A stretch of DNA of 64,000 nt from CBDCTM01 sp965222005 (GTDB lineage: Bacteria > Bacteroidota > Bacteroidia > Chitinophagales > Saprospiraceae). Positions 9,210-16,915 of this stretch are shown here, one piece after another (the stretch's first letter is position 1; each line of letters starts with the position of its first letter). Under the pieces are notes generated by a model. The model was given only the letters and a program-made list of their open reading frames with translations, did not search any database and was not told the DNA's origin. Location of the stretch: NCBI GenBank assembly GCA_965222005.1, contig OZ244935.1, positions 4,278,001-4,342,000 on the forward strand, in the 5' to 3' direction. Made by a program: the position numbers and the translations under genes.

Positions 9210-9265
9210 AATTGTAAATATAATTCATTTGTAATCATCCTTATACTAATTGTAAACTTCAAGCC

Positions 9266-9297
9266 GCCAAGTTTTGTGCATACGCACAAAACTTGGC
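9266..9297. repeat. 14-bp perfect inverted repeat (stem-loop)
   Basis: Positions 9266-9279 and 9284-9297 are exact reverse complements (arm GCCAAGTTTTGTGC) around a 4-nt ATAC loop. It lies between the end of the nuclease gene and the start of the HerA-like gene, both minus-strand. There is no T tract on the minus strand right after it, so it is not a textbook terminator. It could be a REP-like repeat, a processing site or an operator. Confidence 0.75.
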
Positions 9298-9444
9298 AAA
9301 GCGCGGTATATCTCCTATTCGGAAGGAGCTATTATTAGAGCGTGTTCGGAATTTGCTTTTGGAACGAACGCGGCCAAATTTTATTCTGAACGAAGCATGA
9401 GCAAGCGAAAGCTTGTGAACCGCACAAAGCTCTTAATTTGTCAC

Positions 9445-10383
9445 TCACTTCTTGCGATTCCACTCATCGATCCGTTCGTGGTAACGCGACTCTTTGACGG
9501 GCCACAGGCTCATGTCTTTCTCCCCTTCAATGACGGCTTCTTCTCTTTCAGAAAACATTTGCGGGAAAAAGTCAATACCCGTTATTTCCTCAATGTAATC
9601 AATGCGTACAGCGTACTCTTTAAGCGGCTCATAGCTCACTTCATTGGGTATCAAAAAAGCAATACCCTTTAATTCCGGCTCCGTAAAATCTACTACAACT
9701 TTATAAAATTCATCCGGAACCGCTACCGAATTATTGCCAATCCGCTCCCTGATATTGCGCGTCAGTACCGGCCCGGTGATAATGTAAAGGTGCTTAAACT
9801 TTCGGGCCCAATCCCGTACATTTTCCTCCAACTCCCGCCAAATACCGGAATTGAAATTCCGGATTTGCGGACTGACATTGCTCATATAAAACGACTCCGA
9901 CATGGCCCGCTCATCGAAAGCCATATCAGCTGCCGGAATCAGATGCCCTTTGTCGTAGCCTGTAGCCCGATAATCCCGATGGGAAGCACTCGCCTTGCGC
10001 ACTTTGGGATCGGGCCGAAAGTCGTTGGAACGGACAGCATAAGGCGGTGCCAACCTTTCGCGGCTCAATTCATAGGCAACCCATTCGGCTTGCTCATACT
10101 CTTCGGAATAGGACAGCGCATAGTATTCATGTTTGACAATCTGGCCGGTGGTAGAGCTGGGAAAAAAGTAGTCGGAAATTTCAGTTGCCTGTGGGGCAGC
10201 CGGCTTTACATCTTTGGGATCTACCAGCACTTCGGGCTCCTCTACGGCCGATTCGCTATTGCCCGAAAATAGACTGAAGAGCCAAAATGCTGCTCCCATC
10301 AATATCCCAAAAATGCCTACTTTCAATATCGTAGCACTTCCTTTTTTGGAATCAGTACTGTGATTGGTTCTGAATTTGGCCAT
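9445..10383 (-). CDS. Membrane-anchored DNA/RNA non-specific endonuclease (NUC1 family)
   Basis: The 312-residue protein has one N-terminal membrane segment (about residues 20-40), an acidic/proline linker, and a ββα-metal nuclease domain from about residue 80 to 285. The NUC1 motif DRGH-x-x-P-AADM is present as DKGHLIPAADM with the general-base His147; the metal-ligand Asn is in the MSNVSPQIRNFN segment. These enzymes cut DNA and RNA without sequence preference. The topology puts the catalytic domain outside the cytoplasmic membrane, so nutrient scavenging or protection against extracellular DNA is more likely than a cytoplasmic role. A candidate -7 box TATTTTTG (minus strand, 10425-10418) lies 35 bp upstream of the ATG. 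Confidence 0.93.
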   Translation of the reverse strand: MAKFRTNHSTDSKKGSATILKVGIFGILMGAAFWLFSLFSGNSESAVEEPEVLVDPKDVKPAAPQATEISDYFFPSSTTGQIVKHEYYALSYSEEYEQAEWVAYELSRERLAPPYAVRSNDFRPDPKVRKASASHRDYRATGYDKGHLIPAADMAFDERAMSESFYMSNVSPQIRNFNSGIWRELEENVRDWARKFKHLYIITGPVLTRNIRERIGNNSVAVPDEFYKVVVDFTEPELKGIAFLIPNEVSYEPLKEYAVRIDYIEEITGIDFFPQMFSEREEAVIEGEKDMSLWPVKESRYHERIDEWNRKK

Positions 10384-10542
10384 CCCTAGGGTATTGCATT
10401 ATATCTTGAAAGTGTCCCAAAAATAGCAAATTTGGATCAATGCTCGTCTATCCGGCTCACCTCATCAAAGGCACTGGGCTCATCAAGAAGCTCCCTGCTC
10501 TCACTTCCATTCAGATTCCTTAAAAACTACTACATTTAGGGC

Positions 10543-11391
10543 ATGAAATGCACTCGGCTGGCTTACCTTCTATATGCTGTAACTATTGGGCTGCTTTGCT
10601 GTGGCAGTCTTCCACTTGCGGCTCAGTATCCACTTAGCAGTACGGCCAAAGGACAGGGCCTGGGCAGCACAGGGGTAAGCTTTTCGGATGCCAATAGCTT
10701 GTTTTACAATCAGGCGGGCCTGGTTCATTTGCCACAACCAGCAGCTATTCTGTCGGCCCGTCAGCCCTTTTCACTAGCCAATTTGAAAACGGTGGCAGCT
10801 GGTTTTGCCTATCCTACCCATTCCGGCGTTTTTGGCCTTTCAGCGCTCTATTATGGCTTCGAGGATTTCAATCAACAGCAATTTAGCATTGCCTATGCCC
10901 GCCGTTTATTCAAACAACTCAGCCTGGGGGGTCAGGTTAATGTACTCAACACCCGTATTCCTGAATATGGCAGTCACAGTATTCTGACTTTTGAACTGGG
11001 TTTTCATACGCAACTGCTGGATGGATTATTTTTAGGCGGACACTTATACAATCCCATGCAGACGGACATTAACGAAGTGGAGCAGCTACCTGCCTTGATG
11101 CGGCTGGGGCTGAGTTACATAGCCACCCGGCAGGTCAGATTTTATGCGGAAGCTGAAAAGGATATCGACTATTCCGCTACGGCCATTTTTGGGATAGAAT
11201 ATACCCTCATCGAACCCTTACAACTAAGGGCTGGCATCCGAAACAAGCCATCTACCTTCCACTTTGGGCTCGGCTTTCGATGGCACAATGCCTGGCTGAT
11301 CGATTTGGCCAGCAGCTATCACCAAACGCTGGGCTTCTCTCCATCCTTAAGCATCCAATACTTACTTGCTCCCAAAGAAGCGGCACAATGA
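10543..11391 (+). CDS. PorV/PorQ-like outer-membrane beta-barrel protein
   Basis: This 282-residue protein begins with a signal peptide (ending ...LPLAAQ near residue 28) followed by a FadL-like barrel entrance, GLGSTGVSFSDANSLFYNQA, which is the pattern seen in PorV/PorQ proteins. Alternating aromatic and hydrophobic strands continue to the C-terminus. PorV and PorQ take part in type IX secretion and surface attachment, but this family also contains barrels of unknown role, so I leave the symbol empty. Its stop codon overlaps the mqnB start (ATGA at 11388-11391), so the two are translationally coupled even though their functions appear unrelated. Confidence 0.75.
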   Translation: MKCTRLAYLLYAVTIGLLCCGSLPLAAQYPLSSTAKGQGLGSTGVSFSDANSLFYNQAGLVHLPQPAAILSARQPFSLANLKTVAAGFAYPTHSGVFGLSALYYGFEDFNQQQFSIAYARRLFKQLSLGGQVNVLNTRIPEYGSHSILTFELGFHTQLLDGLFLGGHLYNPMQTDINEVEQLPALMRLGLSYIATRQVRFYAEAEKDIDYSATAIFGIEYTLIEPLQLRAGIRNKPSTFHFGLGFRWHNAWLIDLASSYHQTLGFSPSLSIQYLLAPKEAAQ

Positions 11392-12065
11392 GGATATTGC
11401 TTGTCAGCGCTACGGCCTTTGAAATTGCTCCTTTCTTGGAAGCCATTGGCAAAAAGTGGCAATTGACGGAGGAACTGTACGAAAGGAAGGGCTTACGGCT
11501 ACAAGCCCTGATCACCGGCGTAGGGATGGCGCACACAGCTATGCAAACCGCCCGCTATTTGCAGGCAAATAAAGTTGATCTGGCTATCAATGCAGGAATT
11601 GCGGGAGCTTTTGACCTTTCCATAGAACTGGGAAAAGTGGTCAATGTGGTGAGTGATCAGTTTGGGGATATGGGTGTAGAGGAAGCGGATGGCAGCTTTA
11701 CAGATGTCTTTGAAATGGGGCTCATTGAGGCCGATCAATTCCCTTTCTCGAAAGGCGTACTGCAAAATCCTGCTGCTGCGAGCATGCACTTTCTGCCATT
11801 GGTCAAAGGAATCACGGTAAATAGAGTACATGGAAATGAGGAATCAATTGCTGCATTTCGTAAGCAATATGCAGCAGATGTAGAAAGTATGGAAGGCGCC
11901 GCCTTTGCGCTGACTTGCCTGACTGCCGAAGTGCCTTACTTACAAATCCGAGCCATTTCAAATTATGTCGAAAGCCGCAATCGGGCCAATTGGCAGATTG
12001 AGCGGGCAATTGAAAATTTGTGCAACGTATTGCAGCAAATCATGGAAGGCCTGGATGAGAGTTAG
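11388..12065 (+). CDS. mqnB: Futalosine hydrolase MqnB
   Basis: The 225-residue protein belongs to the MTA/SAH nucleosidase fold: EIAPFLEAIG at the N-terminus, ITGVGMAHTAMQTARYL, AINAGIAGAFD, and the nucleobase/ribose-binding ADVESMEGAAFA with the conserved Met-Glu. The size and the C-terminal RAISNYVESRNRANWQI match MqnB, which hydrolyses futalosine to dehypoxanthine futalosine in the alternative menaquinone pathway; mqnD at 50621 in this window supports this over MTA nucleosidase. The ATG overlaps the previous stop by 4 bp. An upstream in-frame ATG at 11280 lies inside the barrel gene and was rejected. Confidence 0.9.
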   Translation: MRILLVSATAFEIAPFLEAIGKKWQLTEELYERKGLRLQALITGVGMAHTAMQTARYLQANKVDLAINAGIAGAFDLSIELGKVVNVVSDQFGDMGVEEADGSFTDVFEMGLIEADQFPFSKGVLQNPAAASMHFLPLVKGITVNRVHGNEESIAAFRKQYAADVESMEGAAFALTCLTAEVPYLQIRAISNYVESRNRANWQIERAIENLCNVLQQIMEGLDES

Positions 12066-13150
12066 AGCCCTTCCTGGTGAAGCCGCCAGGCGCGTGCCAG
12101 CATGATGATCCGGCTGTAATTTTTCATCCCTTCCTCAATGCCCTGGGCCTTTAGGTAAGTATCATAAGCCAAATCTCTAAATCGCGGAAAAACATCGGGA
12201 TAGCGCTGCATTTGCTGATTGATCGCATCCAGATCGGCGAGGATCCCTTTGGGTAATTGTATCCGAAATGTCTGGTAAGCTTCAGGTTCTGCCCGTCGAT
12301 AGCTCCCCGCCAAATAGCGCCAATAATTCAATGCACCGGCATACCGGATGAAAGGATCGTCCGCTGCCTGGCAACTTATGTAGGCCAAAAAATTGCAGCT
12401 TCCTTCATCCGTAAAACCGTGTGCGTGAAACAATTCGTGCGCCATCACAAAAGGCTTTTGCAAAGGATGCAGGCCACTATCTACATTACATTCTCCAGTA
12501 AAAGGAAGGTAAAAGCCTGCAGTGCTGATGCGCAGCAATAGACCGGGGGGCCAGAGCTGGCGAATTCGAGGCGAGCCGAAGGGAGGATAGTTGAGTTGCT
12601 CCAGCCTTTTGAGCACCAAATGCTGCATATCCGCCTCCGTTATGTGAACAAGGGCTGTTTCAGTAAAAGCGTTATCGGATGCAGAGGGAATGCTTGTTCT
12701 CAGCTGCTTGATCGCCTCTGTTTGCAACTTCAATTCTTCCTCTAACTCAGCTTGTGTAAGAGGTTGAGGATCAATAGATAAATGTTGCTCCAATGGCAAA
12801 CGTGCATAGTTGAATCCCCAAAGCAGTAGAAAGTAAACTAACAAGGCAGCCAACCAGTTGAGCAGCACCTTGGCAGCACCTAGCAGGCCCGACAGGCTGC
12901 TGCCTCTCCAGCGCCAGGCTTGCCTGCAACCTTTGATGAGCCAAGCCAAAGCCAGTGGAAAAAATAGATAAAGCAAGGGGAATGGAAGTAGCCCAAAAGT
13001 GTAGTCCAGCAGCAAGCGAATGTAGCTGAAGATGCCAAGGCTGTACCACTTCTCTACCCATTGCTCACTTGCTGTGAGAGCTGCCCGTACCCCTACAAGC
13101 AAAAGTGTCATCAGCAGCCAGGTCCAACGATGTAGCGAAAACAGCTTCAT
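12062..13150 (-). CDS. DUF3810 membrane protein with zinc-metalloprotease motif
   Basis: The 362-residue protein has three N-terminal membrane segments (about residues 8-28, 50-74 and 92-115) and a soluble C-terminal domain. That domain contains H238-E-L-F-H242 followed by E249 (AHELFHAHGFTDEG), an HExxH-like gluzincin motif as in the DUF3810 family. The domain probably faces the periplasm; the substrate is unknown. The start chosen is the ATG at 13150, which begins directly before the first hydrophobic segment; the frame is open to 13213. The stop overlaps the mqnB stop by 4 bp on the other strand. Confidence 0.85.
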   Translation of the reverse strand: MKLFSLHRWTWLLMTLLLVGVRAALTASEQWVEKWYSLGIFSYIRLLLDYTFGLLPFPLLYLFFPLALAWLIKGCRQAWRWRGSSLSGLLGAAKVLLNWLAALLVYFLLLWGFNYARLPLEQHLSIDPQPLTQAELEEELKLQTEAIKQLRTSIPSASDNAFTETALVHITEADMQHLVLKRLEQLNYPPFGSPRIRQLWPPGLLLRISTAGFYLPFTGECNVDSGLHPLQKPFVMAHELFHAHGFTDEGSCNFLAYISCQAADDPFIRYAGALNYWRYLAGSYRRAEPEAYQTFRIQLPKGILADLDAINQQMQRYPDVFPRFRDLAYDTYLKAQGIEEGMKNYSRIIMLARAWRLHQEGL

Positions 13151-13364
13151 GGAGATAATATTGGTCTCAAGCCGACAAGATGCGAATCGATGTGGACATA
13201 AACAAGCAGCCAATAATATTTGGATAGCTACAGGTTATTGGCTCGTAAAATTGCTTAGATTTGGAAAAGGAGCTAATAGACAAAATTTATTTCGGCATCA
13301 ATAAAATTGATGAACAAAGCTACTATTTTGTCCGGGCTTCGACACGGGCCAAAAACTTTATATT

Positions 13365-13372
13365 TATATTTG
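13365..13372 (+). promoter_or_regulatory. -7 promoter element (TATATTTG) upstream of trxA
   Basis: TATATTTG matches the TAnnTTTG consensus 71 bp before the trxA ATG. No good TTG lies at the expected distance upstream, so only the -7 half is supported. Confidence 0.4.
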
Positions 13373-13443
13373 CAACTTATTAATGCCGGGAGGTGTTAAT
13401 ACAATCGCAAGCAAATTATCTTACTTAAAAATTTTTTTACATC

Positions 13444-13761
13444 ATGGCATTCGAATTCACAGATACTAACTTCCAGGAAAAAGCCTTGGATACTGAGGGC
13501 GTAGCTGTTGTTGACTTTTGGGCCGAATGGTGCGGCCCCTGCCGCATGATCGGCCCGATCATCGAGGAGCTGGCTCAAGAGTACGACGGCAAAGCTTTGA
13601 TCGGTAAAGTCAACGTTGACAGCAACCCGGAAGTACCGATGAAATATGGCGTTCGCAGTATTCCCACCATTTTGATTCTTAAAAATGGAGAGGTAGTCGA
13701 TAAACATATCGGGGTGACAACTAAAAAGGTGCTCTCCGATAAAATCGAAGCGATACTGTAG
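13444..13761 (+). CDS. trxA: Thioredoxin
   Basis: Classical 105-residue thioredoxin with the W-C30-G-P-C33 active site, the buried Asp in VAVVDFWAEW, and the cis-Pro in VRSIPTILIL. It has no signal peptide, so it is cytoplasmic and reduces protein disulfides such as those of ribonucleotide reductase and peroxiredoxins. It is a single-gene unit, with a -7 box at 13365-13372 and a terminator-like hairpin directly after the stop. Confidence 0.97.
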   Translation: MAFEFTDTNFQEKALDTEGVAVVDFWAEWCGPCRMIGPIIEELAQEYDGKALIGKVNVDSNPEVPMKYGVRSIPTILILKNGEVVDKHIGVTTKKVLSDKIEAIL

Positions 13762-13784
13762 CACAGCCAGTATTAAAATTCTGA

Positions 13785-13818
13785 AAAGCCCTTCTTCCAC
13801 ATTCGGAAAGAGGGCTTT
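13785..13818 (+). terminator. Hairpin after trxA
   Basis: AAAGCCCT (13785-13792) pairs exactly with AGGGCTTT (13811-13818), 24 bp after the trxA stop. The pairing extends imperfectly into the loop. The following T tract is weak (TTTGTAGTTTGG), so this is a probable rather than certain intrinsic terminator. Confidence 0.6.
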
Positions 13819-13890
13819 GTAGTTTGGAAAAAAGACTACGGCTCGCTGCGCTTGCCTTGCTTTTCAACAACGGGATCCTCCTATCCAATG

Positions 13891-13962
13891 TACCCCCGCC
13901 AGGACTCGAACCTGGATCTAGAGTTTAGGAAACTCCTATTCTATCCCTTGAACTACGGGGGC
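13891..13962 (-). tRNA. tRNA-Arg (anticodon CCT)
   Basis: On the minus strand a full cloverleaf can be folded: 7-bp acceptor stem GCCCCCG/CGGGGGT (closing G-U), D arm GTTC/GAAT, anticodon stem GGAGT/ACTCT with loop TTCCTAA (anticodon CCT), a 4-nt variable loop, and T arm CCAGG-TTCGAGT-CCTGG. The discriminator base is A and the 3' CCA is not encoded. It reads the codon AGG. It stands alone between trxA and a YjbR gene. Confidence 0.95.
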
Positions 13963-14051
13963 AATACACTGTCAAAAGTAAATGCTTCGCCAAAACTATA
14001 AAAATGATTCTTCCAAAAACTATCTTTAGCGTAGAAATTAAAGGCCAGCGT

Positions 14052-14411
14052 ATGCATATTGAAGCCTTCCGTGATTATTGCCTTGCTAAAAAAGGCGTGA
14101 CAGAAGAATTTCCCTTTGATGAGGTAACACTCACATTCAAAGTGATGGGTAAAATATTTGCTATTACGGGTCTGAATCATGAGGAGTTCAAAGTCAATCT
14201 GAAGTGCGAACCCCACTATGCCATTGAGCTACGGGAAGAATATGGTGAGGATATTGTACCTGGATGGCATATGAATAATAAGCACTGGAATACGGTGCAT
14301 TTTGAAAATGAACTGGAAGATACTTTCCTATACCATTTGATCGACCACAGCTACGATCGAGTGGTGAAAGGCTTGCGGAAGGCCGACCGGGAATTGTTGG
14401 AAAATATGTAG
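14052..14411 (+). CDS. MmcQ/YjbR-family protein
   Basis: This 119-residue protein has the typical YjbR layout: MHIEAFRDYCLAKKGVTEEF, FPFDEVTLTFKVMGKIFAI, then NLKCEP..AIELREEY, PGWHMNNKHWNTVHFEN and the C-terminal LIDHSYDRVVKGL. The fold resembles a double-wing DNA-binding domain, but no function is established. An in-frame ATG at 14004 would add 16 residues. The ATG at 14052 matches the family N-terminus and is preceded by a -7-like TATCTTTAG about 25 bp upstream, so I prefer it. The next gene starts 10 bp after its stop and is probably co-transcribed. Confidence 0.85.
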   Translation: MHIEAFRDYCLAKKGVTEEFPFDEVTLTFKVMGKIFAITGLNHEEFKVNLKCEPHYAIELREEYGEDIVPGWHMNNKHWNTVHFENELEDTFLYHLIDHSYDRVVKGLRKADRELLENM

Positions 14412-14421
14412 AAGCATTGCA

Positions 14422-15480
14422 ATGACTGATTATCTCATCGTTGGGCAAGGCCTGGCCGGCAGTCTGCTGGCTCATCAACTTTTGCAAAACGGCCAAAAGG
14501 TATTGCTCATTGACGGACATCACCAAGGCGCAGCTTCTGCAGTGGCCGCCGGCATCATCAATCCGGTCACTGGCCGCCGCTTCGTAAAAAGTTGGATGGT
14601 TGACCAATTACTACCCCAAGCCAAAGCGATGTACCGCGAGCTGGAAAGGCTGCTGAATGTCCCTCTTCTTTACGAACGGCCCATCCTGCGGGCGCTATTT
14701 ACCACACAAGAAGAAAATAATTGGCTTAGCCGAAGCAGCCAGCTGAATTTTGCGCCCTACATAGCTTCTCCTCCACAAACTAAAGAAATACCTGCCTGGC
14801 TAAAACCAACCTATAGCTGGTGCCGGATAAATGCTGGCTTACAAGTCGATCTGCCTCGTCTGATTCTGAGCTATCGCAGTTATTTGCAAGCAAACAACTG
14901 TTTGCTAAATGAAACATTTGAGTATGCACAGCTTAAGATTTGTGCCCATCACATAAGCTACCATAATATAAAAGCCCGGCGTATTGTATTCTGCGAAGGA
15001 GCCAGGGCTGTCCAAAATCCCTTCTTTGAGTGGCTGCCTTTTGTGCTGGCAAAGGGAGAAGTGCTAATCATCAAAATTCCCGGAGCAAGAACCCGCCAGC
15101 TTGTCAAATACGGCCTGTTTGTAGCTCCTGTGGAGGACGGGCTCTACTGGGTTGGCTCCAATTATGAGTGGGACCCAAAGGACGAGCTGCCCAGCACACA
15201 AGGGAAGGAAGAATTATTGGAAAAACTAGAAGGCATTCTCTCCTGCCCATTCGAACGGGTCGATCACCGCGCTGCCATCCGCCCCACTACCAAAGATCGC
15301 CGCCCCTTCCTGGGCCGTCACCCAGCTCACTCTAACTTACTCATTTTCAATGGGTTAGGCACAAAAGGAGCCTCCCTCGGCCCGTATTGGGCCAAACATT
15401 TACAAGCCCACCTTACTGACGGAAAGTTGCTTTCAAAAGAAGTTGATATCCAACGATTTGACTTGGCAGAACGCCAATGA
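14422..15480 (+). CDS. FAD-dependent oxidoreductase (DAO family)
   Basis: The 352-residue protein starts with the Rossmann FAD motif DYLIVGQGLAGSLLAHQL and a second FAD-contact segment, AAGIINPVTGRRFVKSW, as in glycine/D-amino-acid oxidase-like enzymes. The C-terminal part has RAAIRPTTKDRRPFLGRHP and LIFNGLGTKGASLGPY, the closing FAD-binding loop. The substrate cannot be deduced. It follows the YjbR gene by 10 bp. It ends 9 bp from the convergent small membrane protein, with no obvious terminator. Confidence 0.88.
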   Translation: MTDYLIVGQGLAGSLLAHQLLQNGQKVLLIDGHHQGAASAVAAGIINPVTGRRFVKSWMVDQLLPQAKAMYRELERLLNVPLLYERPILRALFTTQEENNWLSRSSQLNFAPYIASPPQTKEIPAWLKPTYSWCRINAGLQVDLPRLILSYRSYLQANNCLLNETFEYAQLKICAHHISYHNIKARRIVFCEGARAVQNPFFEWLPFVLAKGEVLIIKIPGARTRQLVKYGLFVAPVEDGLYWVGSNYEWDPKDELPSTQGKEELLEKLEGILSCPFERVDHRAAIRPTTKDRRPFLGRHPAHSNLLIFNGLGTKGASLGPYWAKHLQAHLTDGKLLSKEVDIQRFDLAERQ

Positions 15481-15489
15481 CCGAGGCAC

Positions 15490-15921
15490 TTACTTTTTGC
15501 GGATGGCCTGGCTGGAAGGTGCATCATCCAGCCCAACCACTTTTTCAGTTGTCGAAGGCTGTGTAGAAACGTCTTTGCGAGGATGGTAGCTGGTAAAAAT
15601 AAACCAAAAGACCAGTATTCCCGCTACAATGAACAGCATTTGCTTCTGCTGGCTGCCAGCAAAAAATTGTTGCCCTATTGTACTGATAGACAGCGTATTG
15701 GAGTTCGATTTGTTAGCGGGCCTGAGTAAGTGAATCACTGATTTTTGATGATAACAGCAGGACTTGCTGCGGCACCAATACTCCACCTGGCTGCTATGGG
15801 AAGAAGTGACACGCTCCCGGGAGATGATCATGTCATCACATTCGATATTCGGGCAGGTGAGCCGCCGGTATTCTAATACAGCCTCTTCAAGCTTCTGCTT
15901 GCTTATGTTATTTTCAGGCAT
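15490..15921 (-). CDS. Small membrane protein with cysteine-rich N-terminus, unknown function
   Basis: 143 residues. The N-terminal half has two cysteine pairs, CPNIEC (about residues 23-28) and WCRSKSCC (about residues 49-56), which could form a zinc ribbon. One membrane segment (KQMLFIVAGILVFWFIFTSY, about residues 92-111) precedes a short polar tail. I do not recognise the family. The start codon lies 35 bp from the left end of the IS1 element, so the insertion sits where its promoter would be expected and may have altered expression. Confidence 0.6.
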   Translation of the reverse strand: MPENNISKQKLEEAVLEYRRLTCPNIECDDMIISRERVTSSHSSQVEYWCRSKSCCYHQKSVIHLLRPANKSNSNTLSISTIGQQFFAGSQQKQMLFIVAGILVFWFIFTSYHPRKDVSTQPSTTEKVVGLDDAPSSQAIRKK

Positions 15922-15956
15922 GGTAGTGTAGGTTCCTCGGTTTTGTATGTTGTTTT

Positions 15957-16735
15957 GGTTGTGCTAAACAATGTATGATGGCTGTTGATTAAGCCAATGG
16001 GCAAAAATTAGAAACAGCCGCCATTGAAAAAATAGTTTCTTTGAAAACTTGGTAGAACGTCGTTGAAATCTAGCAATTCTGGCACGAATACAGGTATTAC
16101 GACCTTCGATGGCTTTAGTATACTCTTTGCCGATGAGATGTTTATGTCTAAAAAGAGTAGCCTTAAATCCTTCAAAGGCATCAGTACACCAATAGCTAAT
16201 CGTGATTTTGAGCTGCTTGATTTTTAACAGTAGGTATCTAACCTGACGAATGGTTCTTTTGCCCATTGTAAAAGCCAGGATTTCTTGGGTATCTGGTGCA
16301 TACGCATAGAATACCCAGACCTTTTTGCCTTTATTTTGAACAAAAGAGTAGAATTCGTCTAGCAAAATCCTGTGATAATGCCTCCTTTGAGGAATAATCC
16401 GAAGATTTTGAGAATGACTGATAATCAATTGTAATACGCATCGCTGTGATACATTAAATACACTTGAACAGTCTCGAATACCTCCACCATGAATCAAAGA
16501 ACTAAGAATTTGTTTTTTCACTCGTGGGTTTGCTCCACGATACTGATAAGCAAATTGAAATTGCTTGCGACAGTCCTTACATAAAAAATTCTGCTTGCCA
16601 GTGTTTTTTATACCGTTTTTAACGACATTAGGACTTTCGCAGTGAGGACACTGGACTTTGATTTCGATTTTGCACATACATCAAAGTTCGTCCTCATTGT
16701 GCTTTTTTCAGCATCATACTTTTTAAAGCACTACC
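15957..16735 (-). mobile_element. Complete IS1-family insertion sequence with 8-bp target duplication
   Basis: The 779-bp element has terminal inverted repeats at 15957-15980 and 16712-16735 (19 of 24 positions match; outer part GGTtGTGCT / GGTaGTGCT, inner part GTATGATG in both). It is flanked by an exact 8-bp direct repeat, GTTGTTTT, at 15949-15956 and 16736-16743, in the size range IS1 produces. It contains one transposase gene. The intact duplication points to a fairly recent insertion, between the small membrane protein and the alpha-2-macroglobulin gene. Confidence 0.95.
15964..16677 (-). CDS. IS1-family transposase
   Basis: The single-frame 237-residue transposase (no frameshift needed, unlike enteric IS1) has an N-terminal zinc ribbon (CPHC, then CKDC), a helix-turn-helix region (GGGIRDCSSVFNVSQRCVL), and the DDE domain. 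In that domain the first Asp lies in LLDEFYSFVQNKGKKVW, the second in YWCTDAFEGF, and the last acid in the KAIEGRNTCIRARIARFQRR segment. The stop lies just inside the left inverted repeat. The frame is intact, so the element may be active. Confidence 0.93.
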   Translation of the reverse strand: MCKIEIKVQCPHCESPNVVKNGIKNTGKQNFLCKDCRKQFQFAYQYRGANPRVKKQILSSLIHGGGIRDCSSVFNVSQRCVLQLIISHSQNLRIIPQRRHYHRILLDEFYSFVQNKGKKVWVFYAYAPDTQEILAFTMGKRTIRQVRYLLLKIKQLKITISYWCTDAFEGFKATLFRHKHLIGKEYTKAIEGRNTCIRARIARFQRRSTKFSKKLFFQWRLFLIFAHWLNQQPSYIV

Positions 16736-16915
16736 GTTGTTTTCAGGTGAAATATACAGGTTTTTCAGTTAATAATCTGTTAAAACCGGATGAAATTAAA
16801 CCAAAATATTGGCCACACACATCTGCCCTGTGAACCAACAAATGTTATACAAATGATATTTAATAACTATCTTGCCCTTCAAACTCAATTCCTTCAAAAC
16901 CAATTTGCAAATGCC

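Noticed and set aside
7653..10383. HerA-nuclease pair as a cytoplasmic defence system
   Set aside because: The nuclease is anchored with its catalytic domain outside, the genes are 235 bp apart with hairpins between, and no third defence gene is present; kept only as a low-interest finding.
13891..13962. tRNA-Arg gene as an integration site of a mobile island
   Set aside because: No integrase nearby and no direct repeat of the tRNA 3' end seen in the flanks.
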